Positions 34,815 to 44,666 of a DNA stretch of 64,000 nt are shown here, piece by piece. The stretch spans positions 1,800,514 to 1,864,513 of the forward strand of contig CP051246.1 of assembly GCA_017795085.1 (NCBI GenBank), in the 5' to 3' direction. The notes below the pieces were generated by a model. The model did not search any database. It saw nothing but the letters and a program-made list of their open reading frames with translations, and was not told the origin of the DNA. The DNA is from Salegentibacter sp. (GTDB lineage: Bacteria; Bacteroidota; Bacteroidia; Flavobacteriales; Flavobacteriaceae). The stretch's first letter is position 1. The number at the start of each line of letters is the position of its first letter. Position numbers and translations under genes: made by a program.

Positions 34815-36170
34815 TTAGCGTACCGTTTTCACTTTAATTTCTTTGCGATGGGGTTGTGTCTCTTTTACATTCTGGGCTTCTCCGTATAAATCGAAATCGG
34901 CTGCATCAGTAATTTTCACTTCGTAGAATTCCCCGGTTTTCAGGTAAACTGAAGTAGCGTCTATCAATACTTCATTATCTACATCGGGAGAATCGAATTC
35001 GGTGCGGCCTACAAAATATCCGCCTTCTTTACGGTCAATGACCACTTTAAAAGTTTTTCCGATTTTCTCCTGATTTAATTCCCACGAAATCTGTCCCTGG
35101 ATTTCCATAATTTCATTGGCACGTTCCTGTTTTACTTCTTCGGGAACATCATCTTCCAAATTATAGGCATGGGTATTTTCTTCGTGCGAATAGGTAAAAC
35201 ACCCTAAACGCTCAAAACGCATTTCCTTGACCCATTCTTTTAATTCCTGAAAATGGGCTTCGGTCTCACCGGGATAACCAACTATCAAAGTTGTTCTAAT
35301 CGCCATTTTAGGAACTATTCTCCTAAAATCTTTCAGCAATGCATTCGTTTTTTCATAAGTGGTCCCACGCCGCATCGATTTCAGCAAATCGGTAGAAATA
35401 TGTTGTAACGGGATATCGAGATAATTACAAACTTTAGGTTCCCGCTCTATCACCTCCAGCACATCCATCGGAAAACCGGTAGGAAAAGCATAATGTAGGC
35501 GAATCCACTCAACTCCCTCTACTTTTACGAGGTTTTCGAGCAATTCGGCCAGGTTTCGTTTTTTATAAAGATCAAGACCGTAATAAGTTAAATCCTGGGC
35601 AATCAACACGAGTTCCTTCACCCCGTCACGCGCCAGGTTTTTGGCCTCCTGCACCAATTCTTCAATAGGTTTGGATTTATGCCCGCCACGCATTAACGGA
35701 ATCGCGCAAAATGAACAAGGCCGGTCACAACCTTCAGCTATCTTCAGATAAGCATAATTTTTTGGCGTGGTCGTTAAACGCTCGCCCACTAATTCATGTT
35801 TATAATCGGCTTCCAGGGCTTTTAGTAAACCTGGCAGTTCCGTAGTACCAAAATACTGGTCAACATTAGGAATTTCCGCCTGCAAATCGGGTTTATAACG
35901 TTCGCTCAAACAACCGGTAACAAATACTTTATCAACTTCACCTTCCTCTTTCTGCTTTACATACTCCAAAATAGTATTCACCGATTCCTCCTTGGCATTA
36001 TCGATAAATCCGCAAGTATTGATCACCACCACATTCCCATCCTGCTCGTGAACCACTTCTTTATCATTGGCACGCAATTGCCCCATTAATACCTCGCTGT
36101 CATACACATTTTTACTGCATCCAAGGGTAACTACATTAATCCGATTCTTTTTAAGCGATTTCGTCCTCAT
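34815..36170 (-). CDS. rimO: ribosomal protein S12 methylthiotransferase
   Basis: Radical SAM methylthiotransferase that modifies an Asp of ribosomal protein S12. A 451-residue protein with the N-terminal MTTase domain carrying the first cluster cysteines (TLGCSKNVYDSEVLMGQ, NTCGFID, TGCLSERY), the radical SAM motif GCDRPCSFCAIP (about residue 150) and a C-terminal TRAM domain (about 385-445). SKNVYDSE in the first motif separates RimO from MiaB. Confidence 0.94.
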   Translation of the reverse strand: MRTKSLKKNRINVVTLGCSKNVYDSEVLMGQLRANDKEVVHEQDGNVVVINTCGFIDNAKEESVNTILEYVKQKEEGEVDKVFVTGCLSERYKPDLQAEIPNVDQYFGTTELPGLLKALEADYKHELVGERLTTTPKNYAYLKIAEGCDRPCSFCAIPLMRGGHKSKPIEELVQEAKNLARDGVKELVLIAQDLTYYGLDLYKKRNLAELLENLVKVEGVEWIRLHYAFPTGFPMDVLEVIEREPKVCNYLDIPLQHISTDLLKSMRRGTTYEKTNALLKDFRRIVPKMAIRTTLIVGYPGETEAHFQELKEWVKEMRFERLGCFTYSHEENTHAYNLEDDVPEEVKQERANEIMEIQGQISWELNQEKIGKTFKVVIDRKEGGYFVGRTEFDSPDVDNEVLIDATSVYLKTGEFYEVKITDAADFDLYGEAQNVKETQPHRKEIKVKTVR

Positions 36171-36630
36171 ACCATTCTAATTTTCAAAGCTGCTTTCTAA
36201 ATATTTTATTTTTATCAAGCTGCACTTGTTTCAGCTTCTAGTATACTTTTACCAACTTAGATCTCCGAATATATTCCGGAGCAAGCTCTGAGATAAATTC
36301 AGGATGACGTTAAGAAGGCTTTCAGCAGCTTTCCAAAAGCGTCTGCAAAGATACAATCTAAAAATTGAAATAAGCCCTTCCCCGATCACTTCCCGAAAAG
36401 AAGGGATGAAATTCTAGTTTTGTGATTCGTATTTCAACAATATTGTTGATTCCAAGTGGTTCCGATGTAAAACAAAACCTGTAGGTCTTCATTCAATCTC
36501 TAAAGCAGCTACAAAAATAGCCAGATATTGATTTTTCGATACTCTCCCCTCCACTAAGGTTTCGGGAAGAAGCCTTAGTTAACGGACGATATTCAGCTAT
36601 TTTGTATCTTTCGATTCTTAAAGCCGTAAA
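36171..36630. other. intergenic region with REP-like elements
   Basis: 460 bases without a gene. A REP-like half element (36257-36309) related to 1912-1992 is present: TTAGATCTCCG ... GGATGACG. The pair ctctcccctccact and aagaagcctta near 36545-36580 resembles the 31888 repeat family. The region before 36631 has a weak TATCTTTC match to a -7 box (about 36606). Confidence 0.55.
36257..36309. repeat. REP-like half element
   Basis: Begins TTAGA and ends TGACG like the right half of 1912-1992. The internal stem CTCCGAAT-ATATTCCGGAG is diverged. The second half (tctgagataaattcaggatg) is close to the TTCTGAAATAAGTTCAGAAT arm. Confidence 0.5.
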
Positions 36631-37761
36631 ATGAAATCTACTTGCCTCCTATTCTTACTCCTTTTATTATTTACTACGGAAGTTTTCTCCCAACAACGCC
36701 TTCGGGATTTGGGAATAGAAATTGGCGTATTGCCTACCGGAAAATTCAACGCAATTACCGATGTTAAAGGTGTAAAAGTTGGGCATACCACTCTGCAAAA
36801 AGGAGATTCGGTTAACACTGGTGTTACTGCAATTTTACCCCACAGTGGAAATATTTTTCAGCAGAAAGTCCCCGCAGCGGTTTTTGTGGGAAACGGTTTT
36901 GGGAAATTGGCCGGAAGTACGCAAATTGCAGAACTCGGCAACCTGGAAACACCTGTAGTTCTTACTAATACGCTTAATGTTGCCACCGCGATGGATGCGG
37001 TGATAAAATACACGCTACAACAACCTGAAAATGAACATGTACTTTCGGTTAATGCGGTAGTAGGCGAAACCAACGATGCTTATTTAAACAATATCCGCGG
37101 GCAACATGTTACTACAAAAGACGTATTTAGCGCCATTGAAAGTGCTTCGGAAAACAATACCGAAGAAGGTAATATTGGTGCCGGCACAGGAACAGTCGCT
37201 TTTGGCTATAAAGGAGGAATAGGTACAGCTTCGCGAAAACTTCCGGAAGCTATGGACGGTTTTACGCTTGGAGTTTTAGTGCAGAGCAATTTTGGCGGTG
37301 TATTGGAAATTGCAGGTGCACCTGTTGGCCGCGAGTTGCAAAAATTCAGTTTTAGCGATAAATTGATGAACAATGCCGATGGTTCCTGTATGATTGTAGT
37401 AGCCACCGATGCCCCCTTAAGCAGTCGGAATTTAGAACGCCTGGCCAAACGCGCTTTCCTGGGCATTGCCAAAACCGGGGGAATAGTTTCAAACGGCAGT
37501 GGTGATTATGTTATTGCATTTTCCACTTCAGAAAAAGTTAGGGTAGCTTACAGAGTGGAAAGCGATCTTCAAAAAACAGAAACCGTACCCAACGATTTGA
37601 TGTCGCCTTTGTTTATGGCCGCTATTGAAGCCACCGAAGAAGCGATATTAAATTCGCTGTTTATGGCTAAAACCACCAAAGGCCATAAAGGTGAAATTAA
37701 AGCTTTACCAATGGAAAAGGTACTACCGGTTTTAAGAGCGTTTGGGGTTTTAAAAAAGTAG
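36631..37761 (+). CDS. exported P1 family peptidase (DmpA/BapA-type, L-aminopeptidase/D-esterase)
   Basis: A 376-residue Ntn-like self-cleaving peptidase with a signal peptide (CLLFLLLLLFTTEVFSQ). The N-terminal GVLPTGKFNAITDVKGVKVG, the middle NIGAGTGTVAFGYKGGIGTA, and DGSCMIVVATDAPL, where cleavage before the Ser gives the new N-terminal nucleophile in DmpA relatives (about residue 249), are intact. It acts on N-terminal residues of peptides, or on D-Ala/beta-peptides in relatives. It is alone in its transcript. Confidence 0.9.
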   Translation: MKSTCLLFLLLLLFTTEVFSQQRLRDLGIEIGVLPTGKFNAITDVKGVKVGHTTLQKGDSVNTGVTAILPHSGNIFQQKVPAAVFVGNGFGKLAGSTQIAELGNLETPVVLTNTLNVATAMDAVIKYTLQQPENEHVLSVNAVVGETNDAYLNNIRGQHVTTKDVFSAIESASENNTEEGNIGAGTGTVAFGYKGGIGTASRKLPEAMDGFTLGVLVQSNFGGVLEIAGAPVGRELQKFSFSDKLMNNADGSCMIVVATDAPLSSRNLERLAKRAFLGIAKTGGIVSNGSGDYVIAFSTSEKVRVAYRVESDLQKTETVPNDLMSPLFMAAIEATEEAILNSLFMAKTTKGHKGEIKALPMEKVLPVLRAFGVLKK

Positions 37762-37892
37762 GCTAGTCTTTATGATTTCTCGGAATTTTATCGCAATCTG
37801 TAGCCCGCCAAATTCTTAACTAAAATTTTAGTAAATTTATAAAGTGGTCTAATTTCGTCAAGCTATTCCCCATTTTCGGAATTATTAAAAAC

Positions 37893-37934
37893 TTAGATTC
37901 TGAAATAGTCCCGAAGTCTCGGGACAGAATGACG
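37893..37934. repeat. REP-like half element
   Basis: TTAGATTCTGAAATAGTCCC and the following 22 bases fold as a stem: ATTCTG...CAGAAT outside and GTCCCGA...TCGGGAC inside. It ends TGACG, like the element at 1912-1992. Confidence 0.6.
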
Positions 37935-38035
37935 ATTTTAAAATTTTTAAGCCGTTTTTTGAATCAGTCACAAGCTTTGGTGATGCTTCAGTACACAATC
38001 GCCTTAAAGTTTAAATCATAAATTCCTAATATCTT

Positions 38036-39190
38036 ATGCCAAGGTCGCTTTTACTAAGTCTTTTTTTATTAAGTCAGCTACTTGGGTTCTCGCAGCAAAA
38101 CGACAGCCTCACTGAACCTCTCATTCCTTCAGATAAGATAGCACTCTTAAAGAATATAAATTTCACATTTGATATGCGCCTGGGCTTCCAGGGATATAAA
38201 TACAGGGGTGGTGATAGCTATTATAACGGGATACAGTTTTTAAATGGTTTTACAGCCCTCGGTATTTCCGGAAAATTACATGAAAGGATAAATTTCACAT
38301 TTAGGAACCGTTTTAATAAAAATAGCGATGTACAAACCCTGGATCGTTTAGGTAGTAATATTGAATTGGCCTTTATCGATATTAAAGCAAGTCCGAAACT
38401 TGATCTTAGACTTGGAAAAATGAATCCTTTTTACGGCGGTTATGAATACGAGTTCAGCCCCCTTTATGTTTTGGAATATAATGATATTTACAGTAATGCC
38501 CTGGCCTTTGTTACAGGAGCCGGAATTACTTATCAGGCCTTTAAAAACCACAAATTCGGCTTGCAGGTATTAAATTCCCGTACCATGCATTATGACGACC
38601 TTTACGGCGATATAGTTGCAGAAAATATTCAGGAACCAGACTGGCCGGTAGCGGTTGTTGGAAACTGGCGGGGAAGCTTTTTCGATGGAAAATTCCAAAC
38701 CATTTATAGTTTGAGCCATTCCAATGAGGTAAAGAACAGGGGTACCACTTTTTTCACTTTAGGCCACAAATACCAAAACCAAAACCTGAGCCTTATGTAT
38801 GATTTTCATTACAGCTACGAACAGGTAGATACCAAAGGGGTGATGACCAGCATTCTGGATAATGAAACCGTAGCTGAAGATGTGTTGTATATTGAAAACT
38901 GGTTACGGGCAGAATACCGTTTTAGCCCAAAATTCGAAGGTTTATTAACCCTTATGACCAGTAGTGCCTACGATGAAGTAAAAACCGATAATAACCATAT
39001 ACGAAGAAGCTATGGAATAATCCCTACCTTATATTACAGCCCGTTTAAAGATATTGATATCCGGTTTTTCTTAGCTTATCTTGGCCGGTATTATGATTAT
39101 TCAGATTATGCTTTAGAAAACCTGAAGGTGTCTAATTATAATAGAAATGAACTCCGAATAGGCTTTATTGCCCCGTTATTGCTTTTGTAA
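38036..39190 (+). CDS. outer-membrane beta-barrel protein (porin-like)
   Basis: A 384-residue protein with a signal peptide (RSLLLSLFLLSQLLGFSQ). It is followed by alternating aromatic/amphipathic strands of a barrel, for example YNGIQFLNGFTALGISGKL, LDLRLGKMNPFYGGYEY, FHYSYEQV, YYSPFKDIDIRFFLAYLG and a terminal strand. The overall pattern fits the OprP/phosphate-selective-porin-like family of Bacteroidota. The transported solute is unknown. It is followed by an unrelated hydrolase gene. Confidence 0.8.
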   Translation: MPRSLLLSLFLLSQLLGFSQQNDSLTEPLIPSDKIALLKNINFTFDMRLGFQGYKYRGGDSYYNGIQFLNGFTALGISGKLHERINFTFRNRFNKNSDVQTLDRLGSNIELAFIDIKASPKLDLRLGKMNPFYGGYEYEFSPLYVLEYNDIYSNALAFVTGAGITYQAFKNHKFGLQVLNSRTMHYDDLYGDIVAENIQEPDWPVAVVGNWRGSFFDGKFQTIYSLSHSNEVKNRGTTFFTLGHKYQNQNLSLMYDFHYSYEQVDTKGVMTSILDNETVAEDVLYIENWLRAEYRFSPKFEGLLTLMTSSAYDEVKTDNNHIRRSYGIIPTLYYSPFKDIDIRFFLAYLGRYYDYSDYALENLKVSNYNRNELRIGFIAPLLLL

Positions 39191-39268
39191 GATTGTATCT
39201 AAATTATTAGTCAAAGTAAAAATGGCTGTATTTACGGTTTTCCGCATTTTAATCTATTCATATTGGTT

Positions 39269-39276
39269 TATATTTG
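39269..39276 (+). promoter_or_regulatory. possible promoter -7 element TATATTTG
   Basis: TAnnTTTG match about 90 bases before the next ATG (39366). The leader is longer than average and no -33 box is clear. Confidence 0.4.
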
Positions 39277-39365
39277 AGGAAACTAAGGTATTGCTGCGGA
39301 TTCCTGTGTAAATATATTAATTTAAGAGGACAGGCCCTCATCTACGCCACAATGAAAAACATTTA

Positions 39366-40208
39366 ATGAAAAAATCCATATTCCTTAAACTTATTTTTAT
39401 TTTTTTATTATTTCCGATAGGTGCTAGCTATGCTCAAGAAGAATTTGATATCCCTTATGGAAATAATAAATCCATAGGAAATTATGTCGAGATAAATGGT
39501 GCTAAAATCTATTATGAAGAGTATGGAAAAGGTGAACCCTTATTTTTAATCCATGGCTGCGGAGCCGATATTAAATCAATGGAATATCAGATAGATTATT
39601 TCAAAGACAAATATCGAGTAATAGTTGCTGACAGCAGAGGTCAAGGAAAATCTGAAATGAAAACGGACTCCCTTACCTATAAACAAATCACCTCAGACTG
39701 GGAAGGTCTGGCAAATCATCTAAAATTAGACTCTGTCAGTGTCATCGGTTGGAGTGATGGAGGTATTATCGGTCTATTAATGGGTATAAATAATAAAATT
39801 AGCGTAAATAAAATTGTTACTATGGGAGCAAATCTTCGACCAGATACTACAGCGGTACACAGTTGGGCTCCTATAAAATATGAAAAACAAAGGGCAAAGG
39901 CCAAAAGGATGATTGCCAAAGGTGATACTTCTCAAGATTGGAATCTGGAAGTGCAACTTGATGGATTATTACTAGACCAACCCAATATTACCCACTCCGA
40001 TTTAAAGAAAATAAATGCTGCAGTATTGGTAATGGTAGGCGATAGAGATATTATTAGAAATGAACATGCCGTGGAGATATTTAATAACTTACCAAAGGGG
40101 CAACTTTGTATTCTGCCCGGAGGTAATCACGGAGCTCCTAGAAATGAACCTAAAATATTCAACGAAATTGCTTATCGGTTTTTATCTGAGTTATATACTT
40201 ACAAATAA
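39366..40208 (+). CDS. exported alpha/beta hydrolase
   Basis: The 280-residue protein has a signal peptide (LIFIFLLFPIGASYAQ). It is an alpha/beta-hydrolase with the oxyanion HG (FLIHGCGAD, about residue 62), nucleophile elbow VIGWSDGGIIG with Ser in G-W-S-D-G (about 125), an Asp-rich MVGDRDI strand (about 227) and catalytic His in GGNHGAP (about 254). The substrate is unknown. It resembles the cytosolic hydrolase at 49314-50081 (VIIGFSDGGIVG), so the two could be paralogues. Confidence 0.88.
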   Translation: MKKSIFLKLIFIFLLFPIGASYAQEEFDIPYGNNKSIGNYVEINGAKIYYEEYGKGEPLFLIHGCGADIKSMEYQIDYFKDKYRVIVADSRGQGKSEMKTDSLTYKQITSDWEGLANHLKLDSVSVIGWSDGGIIGLLMGINNKISVNKIVTMGANLRPDTTAVHSWAPIKYEKQRAKAKRMIAKGDTSQDWNLEVQLDGLLLDQPNITHSDLKKINAAVLVMVGDRDIIRNEHAVEIFNNLPKGQLCILPGGNHGAPRNEPKIFNEIAYRFLSELYTYK

Positions 40209-40325
40209 AAAAACAACGTCCAACAGTTAGGATTCTGTGTGGCCGGTACTTAACATGAACGCAATATTACTAAACCGGTTTTTTACCAATCGCGACTATG
40301 CAAATTAGCCTGAATTCTTATTGCT

Positions 40326-41186
40326 CTACTCCCCTACCCGTTCAATAAAAGCCTGCTGAATTTTTGCGGTAACGCTGTCGCCTTGAAGGCGAAAAATTTC
40401 TTTTCCCTTATGCTGTACACTATCCACCACCATTACCTGCGTAGTAGTTCCGGTAAGGAAGATTTCATCAACTTCAGGCAGTTCATTAAGGTGCAGGGCT
40501 TTTTCTTTACAAGGGATTTCCAGTTCTTTACATAGGTCCAAAACTACCTGGCGGGTAATACCGGAAAGAATTTCAGGGCCTTCGGGATGGGTATAAACCC
40601 TTCCGTTTTTTACAAAAAAGATACTGGTATGCGAGCCTTCGGTAAAATAGCCGTCGCGAATAAGCAATTGCTCGTCAAAACCGGTAGATAAAGCTTCTTC
40701 ATTAGCCATAGAATTTGCCAAAAGCGAAATGGATTTGATATCGCAGCGATACCAGCGAAAATCTTCAGCAACCGAGACTTTCCAGCTTTTTTCTTCAAAA
40801 CCTTCCAGCTTTACCGGAAAAACATATAACAGTAGCGTAGGTTTTACTTTTTCGGGAAAATGATGGGTCCTGGGTGCCACGCCCCGCGTCACCTGGATAT
40901 AAACCGCCGCATCACTTTCGGTTAAACCGGCACGCTCCAGTGCTTTAAAAATCAACTTTTCCAGGCTATACGCATCAAAATCGATACGGATTTCATTTAA
41001 GCAATACTGCAATCGGTCTAAATGCTCTTTTAGCTTAAAAGGCTTTCCGCGGTAAAAAGGCGCGACTTCATAAATACCATCTCCCAACATAAATCCACGG
41101 TCAAAAACCGAAATTTTAGCTGCTTCAGGCTGTAGCCATTCCCCATTTAAATAAACTTCTTTAGGATAGGATTTTTTTGGTTTCAA
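40326..41186 (-). CDS. aminotransferase class IV (branched-chain or D-amino acid aminotransferase-like)
   Basis: Fold-IV PLP enzyme of 286 residues. Landmarks are VYLNGEWLQPEAAKISVFDRGFMLGDGIYEV and the PLP lysine region RCDIKSISLLANSMANEEA, where DIKSISLL (about residue 148) carries the conserved Lys. ILSGITRQVVLDLCKEL and FLTGTTTQVMVV near the C-terminus are also typical. The same family includes D-alanine aminotransferase, 4-amino-4-deoxychorismate lyase and BCAT; the sequence does not decide among them. Convergent with the preceding hydrolase gene. Confidence 0.88.
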   Translation of the reverse strand: MKPKKSYPKEVYLNGEWLQPEAAKISVFDRGFMLGDGIYEVAPFYRGKPFKLKEHLDRLQYCLNEIRIDFDAYSLEKLIFKALERAGLTESDAAVYIQVTRGVAPRTHHFPEKVKPTLLLYVFPVKLEGFEEKSWKVSVAEDFRWYRCDIKSISLLANSMANEEALSTGFDEQLLIRDGYFTEGSHTSIFFVKNGRVYTHPEGPEILSGITRQVVLDLCKELEIPCKEKALHLNELPEVDEIFLTGTTTQVMVVDSVQHKGKEIFRLQGDSVTAKIQQAFIERVGE

Positions 41187-41270
41187 GTCGGTATGTTATT
41201 GTATAGTGAGTATATGAGTAAAAATCAGAAAATAGTTTGAAAATTGACTGCAAACTGCAACTGATTACTG

Positions 41271-42605
41271 CTAACTATCTTTAGAGGTGGTATTATCCTT
41301 CGGTACCCGCATCAGCAGGAAGACACCAATTATAAAAAACAGCGCGAGAAAAATAATGGCATCGCGAACACTTCCTGTAAGTTGGGCTACCAGGCCGTAT
41401 AGTATCATTCCAATTACAATTCCTATTTTTTCGGCAACGTCATAAAAACTAAAGTAACTGGTGGTATCGATCGTATCTTCAGGTAAAAATTTAGAATAGG
41501 TAGATCGCGACAAGGTTTGAATCCCGCCCATCACCAAACCAACAGACGCCGCGGCGATATAAAACTGAACCGGCGTTACGATAAAGTAGGCATAACCACA
41601 AATGGCAATCCAGATTAAATTGATGAATATCAAGGTTTTTAAGTTTCCTATTTTCAGGGCTAAACGGGAAGTTAAAGTAGCTCCGACAATGGCCACCAAC
41701 TGAATCAACAATATACTTACAATCAAACCCGTAGTAGGATCCTGATCGCCCCAATCCAATTCTTCAATACCAAAATAAGTGGCAATTAGCATAATGGTTT
41801 GCACCGCCATACTATACACAAAAAACGCAATAAGATAGCGTTTTAGCTGAAAGTTGCCTTCCAGGGCATGCCATATTTTTTTGAGTTCCTTAAATCCGTT
41901 AAAAAGCACATTTCGGGTAAACCCTGAGCGTTTGTTCCCTTTTGGCAAATAGTAATACGTGTACTGGCTAAAACCAATCCACCAAATACCGGTTAGCACA
42001 AAAGACAAACGTGTTGGTAAATCTTTATCTTCAAAACCAAAGCTATCGTATTTCAGAATAAGGATTAAGCAAATTATGAGCAAAATTACACTTCCAATAT
42101 AGCCCAGAGAAAAACCTTTGGCACTTATTTTATCTTGTTGATCTTTAAAAGCAATATCGGGCAGGTAAGAATTATAAAACACCAAACTGGCCCAGAAACC
42201 GATTAAAGCGAGAAAATAACAGAGCAATCCGAACCATAAAAAATCAAGATTAAACCAAAAAAGCCCGATACAGGATACCGCACCCAGGTAACAAAAGAAT
42301 TTCATAAAGTTCTTTTTATTTCCCACATAATCGGCAATTCCCGATAAAAACGGACTTAAGCCCGAAACGACTAAAAAAGCCAGGGCGGTCACATAGCTTA
42401 TTAAGCTATCATTATTAAAATCGAAGCCTAGAAAACGAACAGTATCATTAATTTTTTGCCCCTTATCATCCCGTACAATAGTTAAAGCACCATAAAAAAG
42501 GGGGAAAATAGCTGATGAAATCACCAGACTATATACTGAATTTGCCCAATCGTAAAATGCCCAGGCGTGGAGTAATTTTTTATGACCTTTTGGTAATTTT
42601 TTCAA
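41271..42605 (-). CDS. MFS transporter, UMF1/autophagy-like family
   Basis: A 444-residue protein with about 11-12 TM helices. The N-terminal HAWAFYDWANSVYSLVISSAIFP is a hallmark of the UMF1 (Atg22-like) group, followed by SPFLSGIADYVGNKKNFMKFF (motif A). The gene starts at a TTG at 42605: no ATG lies in frame between an upstream TGA six bases away and the conserved helix. The substrate is unknown. It is downstream of the M48 gene, separated by a terminator. Confidence 0.88.
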   Translation of the reverse strand: MKKLPKGHKKLLHAWAFYDWANSVYSLVISSAIFPLFYGALTIVRDDKGQKINDTVRFLGFDFNNDSLISYVTALAFLVVSGLSPFLSGIADYVGNKKNFMKFFCYLGAVSCIGLFWFNLDFLWFGLLCYFLALIGFWASLVFYNSYLPDIAFKDQQDKISAKGFSLGYIGSVILLIICLILILKYDSFGFEDKDLPTRLSFVLTGIWWIGFSQYTYYYLPKGNKRSGFTRNVLFNGFKELKKIWHALEGNFQLKRYLIAFFVYSMAVQTIMLIATYFGIEELDWGDQDPTTGLIVSILLIQLVAIVGATLTSRLALKIGNLKTLIFINLIWIAICGYAYFIVTPVQFYIAAASVGLVMGGIQTLSRSTYSKFLPEDTIDTTSYFSFYDVAEKIGIVIGMILYGLVAQLTGSVRDAIIFLALFFIIGVFLLMRVPKDNTTSKDS

Positions 42606-42634
42606 TCCTCATTGTTTTGCAGGGTTAAAAATAG

Positions 42635-42663
42635 AAAAAGCTACCCAATTCAGGTAGCTTTTC
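42635..42663 (-). terminator. terminator of the M48 gene
   Basis: AAAAGCTACC - TGAATTG - GGTAGCTTTTTC on the minus strand, followed by TATTTTT. It comes 25 bases past the M48 stop and immediately before the MFS start, so the MFS gene needs a promoter between the two or in the M48 gene. Confidence 0.8.
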
Positions 42664-42688
42664 TAAGTTATTATAACAACAATCCTAA

Positions 42689-43513
42689 TTATTCAAAACT
42701 AGTTACCCCATATTTTTTAGCTTCGGCTTTTGCTTCTGGTGCCCATTGTCTCAGGTTGTTAATTCGTGTTTCGTTAGAAGGGTGCGTGCTTAAGAACTCT
42801 GGTTGTGACTGCCCGCCACTTTGGGCTGCCATCCGTTCCCATAATTTTGAAGCCTCATCAGGATCATAGCCGGCAATGGCCATTAAATTAATACCTATTC
42901 TATCAGCTTCACTTTCGTGTTTTCGGCTAAAAGGGAGCATTACCCCCAATTGGGTTCCCAGCCCATATGCCTGGGCAAATATTTGCTGGGTTTCCTGGCT
43001 TTTCCCGCTAACGGCCACCGTTCCGGCTACTGCACCTAACTGTTGTAATTGTGCAGCACTCATACGTTGGGCCCCGTGATCGGCAAGGGCGTGGGCAATT
43101 TCGTGAGCCATTACCACGGCAATCCCGGTTTCACCTTCAGCAATTGGCATAATTCCAGTATAAAAAACAATTTTTCCTCCCGGCATAGCAAAAGCATTTA
43201 CAGCTTCGTCCTGTACCAGGTTATATTCCCATTTAAAACCTTCTAAAAAACCTTCATAACCATTCGCATCCAGATAACGTTCGGCGGCAGTTTCAATTTT
43301 AGCCCCTACCCTTTTTACCATACTCGCTTCAGCCGTTCCGGTCACTACCTTATTTTCAGCTAAAAATTGATCATATTGTTCAAAAGAAGAAGGAAATAAC
43401 TGATCGTTAGATACAAAGTTCAGGTTGCGTTGCCCTGTAAACGGATTAGTTTTACACGATACCACTATAAAAGCAGCACTCAAGCTTATTAAAAAAGTCT
43501 TTCTAAGTTTCAT
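42689..43513 (-). CDS. M48 family metalloprotease lipoprotein
   Basis: A 274-residue zinc peptidase of the LoiP/YcaL/BepA type. It has a lipoprotein signal (AAFIVVSC, Cys about residue 20). The active-site HEIAHALADHGAQRM (H-E-x-x-H, about residue 137) and the third ligand Glu in HESEADRIGINLMA (about 205) are intact. It likely degrades or repairs outer-membrane proteins in the periplasm. It has its own terminator. Confidence 0.92.
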   Translation of the reverse strand: MKLRKTFLISLSAAFIVVSCKTNPFTGQRNLNFVSNDQLFPSSFEQYDQFLAENKVVTGTAEASMVKRVGAKIETAAERYLDANGYEGFLEGFKWEYNLVQDEAVNAFAMPGGKIVFYTGIMPIAEGETGIAVVMAHEIAHALADHGAQRMSAAQLQQLGAVAGTVAVSGKSQETQQIFAQAYGLGTQLGVMLPFSRKHESEADRIGINLMAIAGYDPDEASKLWERMAAQSGGQSQPEFLSTHPSNETRINNLRQWAPEAKAEAKKYGVTSFE

Positions 43514-43679
43514 AATAATTGGTTTTGTTACTTAAAATTACAAAAGCCCAAAAATCTTAAGCTTTTGTTTAAGTATGATTTAACAAAATAATAAAATCCA
43601 AAAATAATACCATTTCAAGGTAGCCTATATTTACAGGGCTTGCAAATTTAAAAATGATTACCTTGCATCTAAAAAAGAA

Positions 43680-44549
43680 ATGGCAAAACCCGCCAAAGAT
43701 AAAATTCCTGTACAGCGGCTTTTGGTGCCCAAATATATCCTTATAATTTCATTTTTTCTAAAAAATATATCTACTTATCTAGCCAGTCGCTTTGCTGCAA
43801 AATTATTTCTTACTCCTTTTAGGTATAAACTTCCTAAACGAGAAGCATATATGGACCAAAACACTATTCAGGAAAAAATAATTTTACCGCATTCAAAAAA
43901 AGAAATCCGAAATTACAGTTTTGGTGATTCCCCTGAAAAAATATTACTGGTACACGGCTGGAGTGGTCGTGGAACACAGCTCTCTAAAATTGCAGAAAAC
44001 CTGGTCAATTCGGGCTACAGTACCATAAGTTTTGATGCACCTGCCCATGGAAAATCCCCCGGCAAACAAAGTATGATGCTCGATTTTATTGAAGCTATTC
44101 ATTTATTAGATGAGAAATATGGTCCTTTTAAAGCGGTAATTGGTCATTCGCTTGGTGGGATGTCTTCGCTTCGGGCAATAAAAGAAGGACTTAAAACCGA
44201 AAAATTAATTATTATAGGTACCGCTAACAGTATTACGCATATTACCCGTGAATTTAACCGGAATATAAATATGAACGATAAAGTAGCCGCAGCTATGAAA
44301 TCGTATTTAGATCAACGTTTCGGAATAGATATGGATGAATATTCGGGGGCAGTTTCTGCTGAAAAAGTAAGCGTTCCCAGCCTCATAATTCACGATAAAC
44401 AGGATGTAGATGTGGAGCTAAGCTCAGCTTATGAACTAAATGACAGCCTTACCAACAGCGAACTTTTTATTACCGAAGGCCTTGGCCATCGACGAATTCT
44501 GGGTAACGAAAAAGTAATTAACAAAGTTAAAACATACTTGTCGGTATGA
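43680..44549 (+). CDS. alpha/beta hydrolase
   Basis: A 289-residue protein without a signal peptide. After an N-terminal region of about 75 residues with a hydrophobic stretch (YILIISFFLKNISTYL), the hydrolase fold is clear: LLVHGWSGRGTQLSKIAENL (about residue 95), the nucleophile elbow VIGHSLGGMSSL (about 158), the Asp strand IIHDKQDVDVEL (about 240) and a His in GLGHRRILG (about 274). The role is unknown; serine-hydrolase activity is expected. Confidence 0.87.
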   Translation: MAKPAKDKIPVQRLLVPKYILIISFFLKNISTYLASRFAAKLFLTPFRYKLPKREAYMDQNTIQEKIILPHSKKEIRNYSFGDSPEKILLVHGWSGRGTQLSKIAENLVNSGYSTISFDAPAHGKSPGKQSMMLDFIEAIHLLDEKYGPFKAVIGHSLGGMSSLRAIKEGLKTEKLIIIGTANSITHITREFNRNINMNDKVAAAMKSYLDQRFGIDMDEYSGAVSAEKVSVPSLIIHDKQDVDVELSSAYELNDSLTNSELFITEGLGHRRILGNEKVINKVKTYLSV

Positions 44550-44666
44550 TCTTTGTAACTTTAAAATAAAAATGAAGTTATGAAAGTCCATCATTCACAA
44601 TTCCGATATCTTGCCGGTACAGGACAAGTTCCCCAGGAATCAATGATTTATAAAATTTTTATATCG

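Noticed and set aside
44580..44666. ATG start 29 codons before the lipoprotein MsrB start
   Set aside because: It would bury the signal peptide and lipobox. The ATG at 44667 gives a normal lipoprotein.
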